64,000 nucleotides of DNA, taken from contig LLEY01000120.1 in NCBI GenBank assembly GCA_001414485.1, positions 1 through 64,000 of the forward strand, written 5' to 3'. Shown in pieces: positions 57,465-64,000 of this stretch. The notes beneath the pieces are model-generated. The model did no database searches, was not told the origin of the DNA, and saw only the letters and a program-made list of their open reading frames with translations. Made by a program: the position numbers and the translations under genes. Positions within the stretch are counted from its first letter, which is position 1. The number at the start of each line of letters is the position of its first letter. This DNA comes from Calycina herbarum. Taxonomy: Eukaryota; Ascomycota; Leotiomycetes; Helotiales; Pezizellaceae.

Positions 57465-60400
57465 TTTGACGGGAATGCTGCGGTCGATTGATTAAATGTA
57501 ATTGAAGTCGAAGGGGACGGTTGATCCTGGGTTTGAAAAAGTTGAAAAAGGATAGTGAGTAAGGGATAGAATTAGATGACGAGACAGGTGCACGGCACGA
57601 GTCGAATCGAAATAGATAATAGCAGGTGAAAGCTGGAGGGGCGCGAGCAGATAGTTCTTCTGATGTTCAGATCTGTGCGAGTGCTGGGGCCTGGAGAAGT
57701 ATATAAGTCCAAGGGCCTGTGAGGTCACTAGGGTTGAGTGGGAGCTCTGAAGCAGGTCAGGATCTGGACTGATAGATGGAGCTGGTTGGTGAAGGGAAGA
57801 CGGTCGTTTACATACTCTCCAGATGATTCCTTGTCACTCAACAGGGTATGGCGGAGGCGCACGAACAATGGGCTGTATATTGCCTCTGACTAAGGTTGTC
57901 CCTGGTCTGTTGATGCGAGTGGCTGTGGGTTTGGTGGCCTGGCAAGCGTGGGTGTGAACGACGAAAAAAGAAAGAAGAAAGCTTCTCGGCAGCGGGTAGG
58001 AGAATTGGTGGAGTCGATCTAGTTCAACAAGTTGTTTCGGCGTTGTTAAGAATTTGAAACAGGGACCATTCTTGTCAGTTGTAGCAGGCGATTCGGTAGT
58101 GGCGGTCCGCAGTAGTTGAATGACTTTTAGGTGCGGGAAGTAGATGTTGGAGGGTCGGAAGAAGCTCTGACAGAAAGGCCTTTTTACAAAGGGGGGAGAT
58201 GATTGCAGCGTGGAGAAGAGATCGTTTGGTGTAGCTTTGGAGTGGAAGTACGCCTTGACTGGTGACAGCGCGAGTGTCTCGTCGAGACGCCGAGATATAT
58301 GAAGGGAGGAGGAGGAGGAGGAGGAGGAGAACTGGGGGTTGATATATAATCACACGAGTCGAGCAATGTAATGGTAAGTGGCGCTGGCGAAGAAGATATG
58401 TCGAAAATGATTAATAGGAAGGGCAATGGCAAGAGCAATATCACCAACAACAGCAATGGGCAGCAATAGCAATAGCAATAGCAATCCTGACTCGAAATGC
58501 ACAATGGACGACGATGTCCTTATGAAGGGATCCTCGACCAGGGACTTTGCAGACTGACGGGCCTATCTTCGAGGGCTCCAGTCGTTCTCCGGAGGCGTGG
58601 TGGTCTGGTGGAGTCCGTGTCAGAGGACGAGCACCGTTTTTGTACATAACAAGTGGAGAGACCAGGAGAGAACCATGAGGGACTTGGCTGGACTTGGGTG
58701 CAGTGCAGGTGGCTCTTGGTGGAGCATCACCCGTCAGGTACGGAGTGTGAAATACAGGAGATGAAGTCTTGCCCAGCAGCGCAGACAGAGAGACATCGAC
58801 CTAACCCTTGAGGTGGGGATGTGATGCACCACCAGAAGCAGGCAAGCAAGCACTAGATGCGGAACACCTAGGTAGCAGGTCGGATAGTGGTGGTCCTAGT
58901 CTTAGTTCGACAGAGCTGCAGTCTCTCGTCAAACGACCAGGAAAGAGCGTGCTAGGCCTGCTAGGCCTGCTGCTGAGGTGCAGCCAGCACCTAGTGCGTG
59001 ATTCGCCTACAGAGGAAACCTAGCAGCCAGAGTGCATCTTCCCCCTGTTCCACTCAAGGTAGGTCTACTTGCAGGCCGGCTACTTGCCCTCTAGTCCCGA
59101 AAGAGCACCATCCCCAGATATTAGCCGTTCACATCACAGGGTAGGCGCAGCATTTTTATTTTTCGCTATGCCATTGGGCTCAGGGACTCGACTAGCATGA
59201 CTAGGTGCCTTGTTCGGAGCCCCTGTCCCATGCCTCGAGCAGGGAAGTTTGGGCGGCCAAGGAACAGCCTTTCGCTCGCCGGAGAAGAGAAGAGGGGAGC
59301 TTAGCTTAGCTACTGAGATTTTGCTGCGATTACGATTGCCGTGGCTTTTTGCACTTGCACTTGCGCTTGCAAGCCAGATTCAGATCTGATAATCTCAATT
59401 GCCTAAATGGATCGTTCTATCTCTTCAACAATGGCCGATTGTTGGGTTTATATGAAGTATGTATTAAGAATGAAAAACAATGCAAAACTCTAGGGATAGC
59501 TCCAAGTGCTGAGAGCAGCAAGTGGCCTATGATTGTAGCGAGCGAGAGGAAAAAGAGAGCAGAGCAACGTCTGTGTGTCTCGCACCCACGAGGCGACAGC
59601 ATGTCAATGTTACGACCGGTGCGGGACAGGACGCCTAGGAGGATCTCAATTGTAATTGCAGTGTTTACCTAGGTAGTTTATACGCGCAAGTCACTTGGGA
59701 TCGCCACTACCGTTCCTTCCCTGGCGTCCGTCTTGTAAAGGGATTTCGTGGAGCCTTCCTTGAGAGACTGCTTGATCATTGATCATTTTCGACTTGCGAT
59801 TTCCACCAACACTGCCGGCAGGAGGACGAAGAAGTTCGGCACGTCTCCGGGCTCTGAACTGCTTCCAGTTCCAGTTGAGCACTCTCCTGGTTTGAACCTA
59901 ACCTTGATAAGATGCAATAACGTCCTTTGTATCAAGACGCGCAACACTCCCGATGAGGACCTTCAAGGTTCGCTTCGTAGTCAGCAACAGAGACTCCCAG
60001 AAAATTCCAGGTTGTCACTAGCTGCTGCTCCCAAAGTGACACAAAAGTGACAGAGTTTGAAAGTCGACAGATTGACCCCTCGCTCGCCCAGAGCAGAGAT
60101 GTCCGGCATGCAGGGGGTGAACTGCCCAGTCCACTTCAAGGTTCCCCTCCAACTACAAGGGAACCCGGGTTCAAAGGGACGGGACATGCATCATAACCCC
60201 TGAATAGTCAGCCCTTCCCCTGCCCAAGGGCATGGGCATGGGTCATGGTCTGTTCGCCGTTCGGGAGCCAGTCCGAGGTGTTTGCGCCGAACCAAAACTA
60301 GCCAAACCCCCTTTTTCATACTTGGTGGCCTTGTCGAATTCCACGAAGCTCATGGGCTCGAGGACTAGGTGCCAGAAAAGAGGCTGGTGATGAGCCGCTT

Positions 60401-63400
60401 GACTGACCCGATAGTGGGGCACTATTATACCTATTTGGACATGGATTTATGTGGCTTCGTCCCTGATTCAAAATCAGCGAAATCTTTCACGCAATAACCC
60501 CACCTCTATCTCCTCGGCTCATTGTTCAAGTTCTCGACTTCTTTGCTTGGTTGATGATTACGAGTCTGCGATCAACTCAGGCACAGCGTGTTGTGAAGGA
60601 TGATATCAAACATTCTGTCTCGGAGAAAAGAACCCAATATCTACGTCTCTGGGACTCGAGAACTTCTCGAACGCTGAGATCGTCTCTTGAAGACCTTATC
60701 GTGGTTAATGCCACCAAGAAGAGGGACACTGGTTTGCGATTGTCTCTCTATCTGACCCCACCCATGAGCCTTGTTGATACCAATGGCAAACTCAAGATTG
60801 TTTACCAAAAGCCGTGATCGAAGCCAGGTTGTTTCTCCACTGGGAAACCTTCTCAGCTCTTGGGCCGGCCTGTTTGGCTACCAAGATCACTGGAGATTAA
60901 TTGAGATGGAAATTCAATAGTCAGTAATAACAAAACGTGGAAAAGTAATAGTAATAACGGCCACGGCCACGCCGTAATACCCAATAATCAACGGCCTCAT
61001 TCAATCAACGGAATACACTCCTCAAGCAATGTGGAGGGACTTCCATTCTCACTCTCCCACAAGGCAGAGAGAGGTGATCAAAAGGGGCCGACATCAGAGA
61101 CATTTCATTTAACTTGCCCTGGCCGTAACCCAAAGAAGAACCCCAGCATTGATTATGCAATCCAGACAAGCTCCTGATGGGGCGGTGACAAGTTGAGGAG
61201 GACGAGTGATTTGATTTGACATTGTGCTGATGATGTTTTCATGCGATGCTGTCGGTCGTTCCAGAAGGGATTCCAACTCGCAATGGCATCATCTCATGCG
61301 TACACTGACCACTCTGCATCGGAGAATTCGTCGTCGTGGTCTTGATGACCTCGTAGGCATAGAAAATTTCGAAATTGATGGGCGCAGTTTCGCCCTTGTA
61401 TAAGATTATGGCGCCAAATGCGGCTATTTTCCCTTTTATCGTCGCTTCCTTCTCTTTTATTTTCCTGTTCTCGCCCCAACTTGACAGACAGGTCGAGGAA
61501 ACAAAGTTGTCTTGTTTACGTACCTGCCCGTCCGTGTCAGCTCAGCTCCCCAGCTCCGGACGACGTCGCGAGACGATTCGGAACACGGTAACTTTACCAT
61601 GATTTCTCGACGGGCGTACCCGCGACATTTCATGGCATGAGCCGTATCGCATGGCCTTTGAAGCGAAAGGAAAAAAACATCTGCTGAAGTATTTCATATA
61701 CTCCGACATACCGAAACACTTCGGAGAAAGCGAGAGAGAAAGGGGATGTCGTCTGCCAACGCTGATCGGGCATTATTTTCGTCTCGTCTGCTCCATCTGC
61801 CGGCCACGATGCTGCACCTACATAACTACTGCAGTGTGATGTGATGGGCGCCGAAGAATTCCTCCGACGTACTCCGTATTTTGTAGATGGGCTGTTGCTT
61901 GTACAGTAGCATAAGTGACAAGTGCCTCGTAGCACCAGCGTGTGATTTTCCTACTGACACAATATTACAATACGTACTCGGTCTGGCGAGTTGACATTTC
62001 GATGACGGATGGAGGTTGTCGAAATGCAGCCGAGTCCCTGGTGGTGGTACAAGGAAGCTCAACGCCTCAGGGAGGACAAAATCAACCAGCCCTGGGCTGC
62101 CCGGTAGCGTACGTAGCCTGTGGTGTAGCTGCTGGGTCAAGAACCAAGTCAAGACGCCGCTGTAGTGCTTCCCCGTCCGTTGATGTGCCGTGCCGGCTGG
62201 AGAGGGAGGGGGAGGGTGCTCACCTCGATAGAGTACTAGTGTATCTTCAGCAGATCGAATCCGCCTGCGAGGAGAGTTGGAGAGTTGGAGAGTTGGTAAG
62301 TTGTAAGTACTGGGAGGGACGGGTACGAGTGTGCCCCTTTCCTGGTACGGAACAAGTCCTGGTGGGTTTCGAGTCGTTGAAACTTGATGCGACTTTCACC
62401 AGCAGCACCATCGTTATCGCGACCTCGGCATGCGATTTCGTGCCATGGGCAAGGCGAATCCAGGCGTGTTGTGTTGGTGGTGTTTGAATGGTTTGAATCT
62501 GGTTCTGGTGTTGACGAGCCGGCGAGTCGGCATGAAGCACAAGCACAAGCCAAGCACCTTGCAGCTCCCTCTTGCCCTGAAGCTTTTCCGGACCTTCCGC
62601 GGAAGCGAATATGCAGCAGACAGCAACAACACTAAAACAAGACCGCAGAAACTCCCACGGTGGCAATTCCAGGCCAGTGTCTACCTACGCTTCGTATCGC
62701 GTTAATTGGAGAACCAACAGATTAATGATGACTAGCGCTCTCAATCGATCAATTCCAGATCGCAGCTCGCGTCGATTGCCCTTCCTCCTCTACACCTCTA
62801 CACCTCTTCACCTCTACACCTCGACACACCACAACTACCCGAAATCTGATTACTGTACAGTAGCTGGGCTGGGCTGGGCCGAGAAGTGATCGCGGGGAAG
62901 AAGGCAACTCGTGGCCGGTCGATGCCCTGTGCCTGTCCTGGGTCGCAGTCGCTATCGCTGTCGCTGTCGCACAAGAGAGTCCGACTTCCGGTCCGACGAG
63001 AGATGAGAGGCCGTCCTCTTGTACTCCATTGTCGCTGTTGGTTGAGATGCCGTATCTGAGGCTTCCTCCGTACGAACTATTTCTGCGCGGCCTGCTCCAA
63101 CTGTTGGCATCCACAAGCTTGAAGCCGAGGACCCTGAAGACTGGAGATTCAGTGGAGAGGCTCCGATCAAGGTTCAAGAAAATGCGCTGAAAAGTGTCTG
63201 GAGAGCCCTGGAGAACGAGAATTGTACGGACATTCAGCACTGAGTAAGCCGTTCGTTCCTTCAGGCTTGGTGGTGGATCCCAGGGCCGGCATTCAGCTTC
63301 CAGAAAATGGATTTGCCAGACAACGTCGGCGGAACATCCGTAGGAGCACGCGTAGGAGCACCCGAACAACTTTGGCGGGACAGCTGGGCCACCAGCTTGC

Positions 63401-64000
63401 AAGGGCAAGTGCCTTGGAAGACTCGCTCGAGGCGAGCGAGCACAATCCTCCTGGATCCTCGTCCCCAAGGCTATCCCTATCACCAACTCTCCGAACAGTC
63501 TCTGCAGCAGAAGCCGACACTAAAACCAAGATAAGGCGGGACTTGAAGAGAAACACGGGCGGGAGACACGAGAGACAAACCTTCTCCACTGAAGACATTG
63601 CCGCAGGAAGCATCCTGTCCTGTTATCGCTCTCCCTCTTCTTCTCTCTCTGTCTTCGGATCGCCTCCGGAGAAAGTCTCAGCCTCATGGCCCGACGAAAC
63701 CTACCTCCCCTTCACCGACCGCAGGACGCCCTCAACTCAAAAGGGAGACGAGGAGTGACGAGGGGTCCAGCGTTTGGGTCACAAACTGGTCACCACTCCC
63801 TATCTCGGCTGTCGCTATAGCACTATGTAGGCTGCACCCCAGCCATCCCAGTCAAGTCATCGATTGCAGCATCGTGAGATGGAGATGTCAATCATTGCCC
63901 ATTGCCCATGGCTCAGATGGGAGATGATGTTCCTGGAGATTGGAGCTGGATTCAAGGTTCCCGATGCCATCTCGATTTAAACCGCACCATCTCCATGAAG
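57465..64000. promoter_or_regulatory. 6.5 kb upstream region without a supported gene
   Basis: All ORFs here (for example 62749-63486 minus and 63222-63758 plus) overlap on both strands, have no motif and read like noise in GC-rich DNA. Short tandem repeats are frequent: (GAG)n at about 58303-58330, GCAATA units at 58461-58483, GAGAGTTGG units at 62271-62297, CTACACCTC units at 62790-62825, GGGCT units near 62865 and GTCGCT units near 62950. It may be the long promoter/leader of the C2H2 gene, possibly with an unannotated gene further right. The function is inferred from position. Confidence 0.4.

Noticed and set aside
58440..58490. CRISPR-like or array-like repeat
   Set aside because: It is a simple GCAATA microsatellite, with no spacer structure; CRISPR arrays are not expected in a fungal nucleus.
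62749..63486. 245-codon minus-strand ORF, and 63222-63758 plus
   Set aside because: Overlapping open frames on both strands in GC-rich repeat-containing DNA, no motif and no splice logic; likely chance.

Overview
The window looks like nuclear DNA of a filamentous ascomycete, most likely in or near Leotiomycetes. The genes carry short introns (about 45-70 bp, one near 290 bp) with GT..AG ends and CTAAC/CTAAT-like branch sites. The families are typical of such fungi: Zn2Cys6 and C2H2 regulators, RTA1, manganese-type lipoxygenase, Uds1, HET, and others. AT-rich blocks full of TpA and TAA/TAG codons point to repeat-induced point mutation (RIP). The class-level placement is inference.

Layout. 0-3.5 kb holds a transposon end, a broken NACHT/STAND-type gene tail and a Zn2Cys6 regulator, whose start lies back to back with an RTA1 lipid-transporter gene (4.4-5.3 kb). 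5.8-8.9 kb is a lipoxygenase gene broken by a 1.3 kb insertion. That insertion holds a RIP-riddled gene with a GIY-YIG motif at its left end and a GATA-like zinc finger at its right end. 9-23 kb is accessory DNA: a coiled-coil relic, lineage-specific genes, a truncated delta-9 desaturase, an SDR gene with an early stop, a palindrome and a Fot1/pogo-like transposon carrying a solo LTR. 23-43.7 kb and 51.9-57.5 kb are orderly core blocks. They encode COQ10, a tRNA m3C methyltransferase (Trm140/METTL2 type), a Q/P-rich protein, a membrane protein, a PLP aminotransferase, V-ATPase subunit a, a Uds1 coiled-coil protein, the mitochondrial i-AAA protease Yme1 and a four-finger C2H2 protein. Between them, 44-51 kb is a graveyard of a CE1 esterase, a HET fragment, a CorA-like transporter and a pfkB-like/ATPase relic, plus a second inverted copy of the transposon end seen at the left edge. 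The last 6.5 kb (57.5-64 kb) has no gene I can support.

How it fits together. Core genes are intact in frame across all predicted splice sites. Genes close to repeats carry truncations, frameshifts or single TAA/TAG stops of the CA-to-TA kind. The most unusual object is the GIY-YIG/zinc-finger gene inserted between 6-bp direct repeats inside the lipoxygenase: with the insertion removed, the lipoxygenase reading frame closes exactly. No database search or alignment was possible, so all family calls rest on motif recognition.
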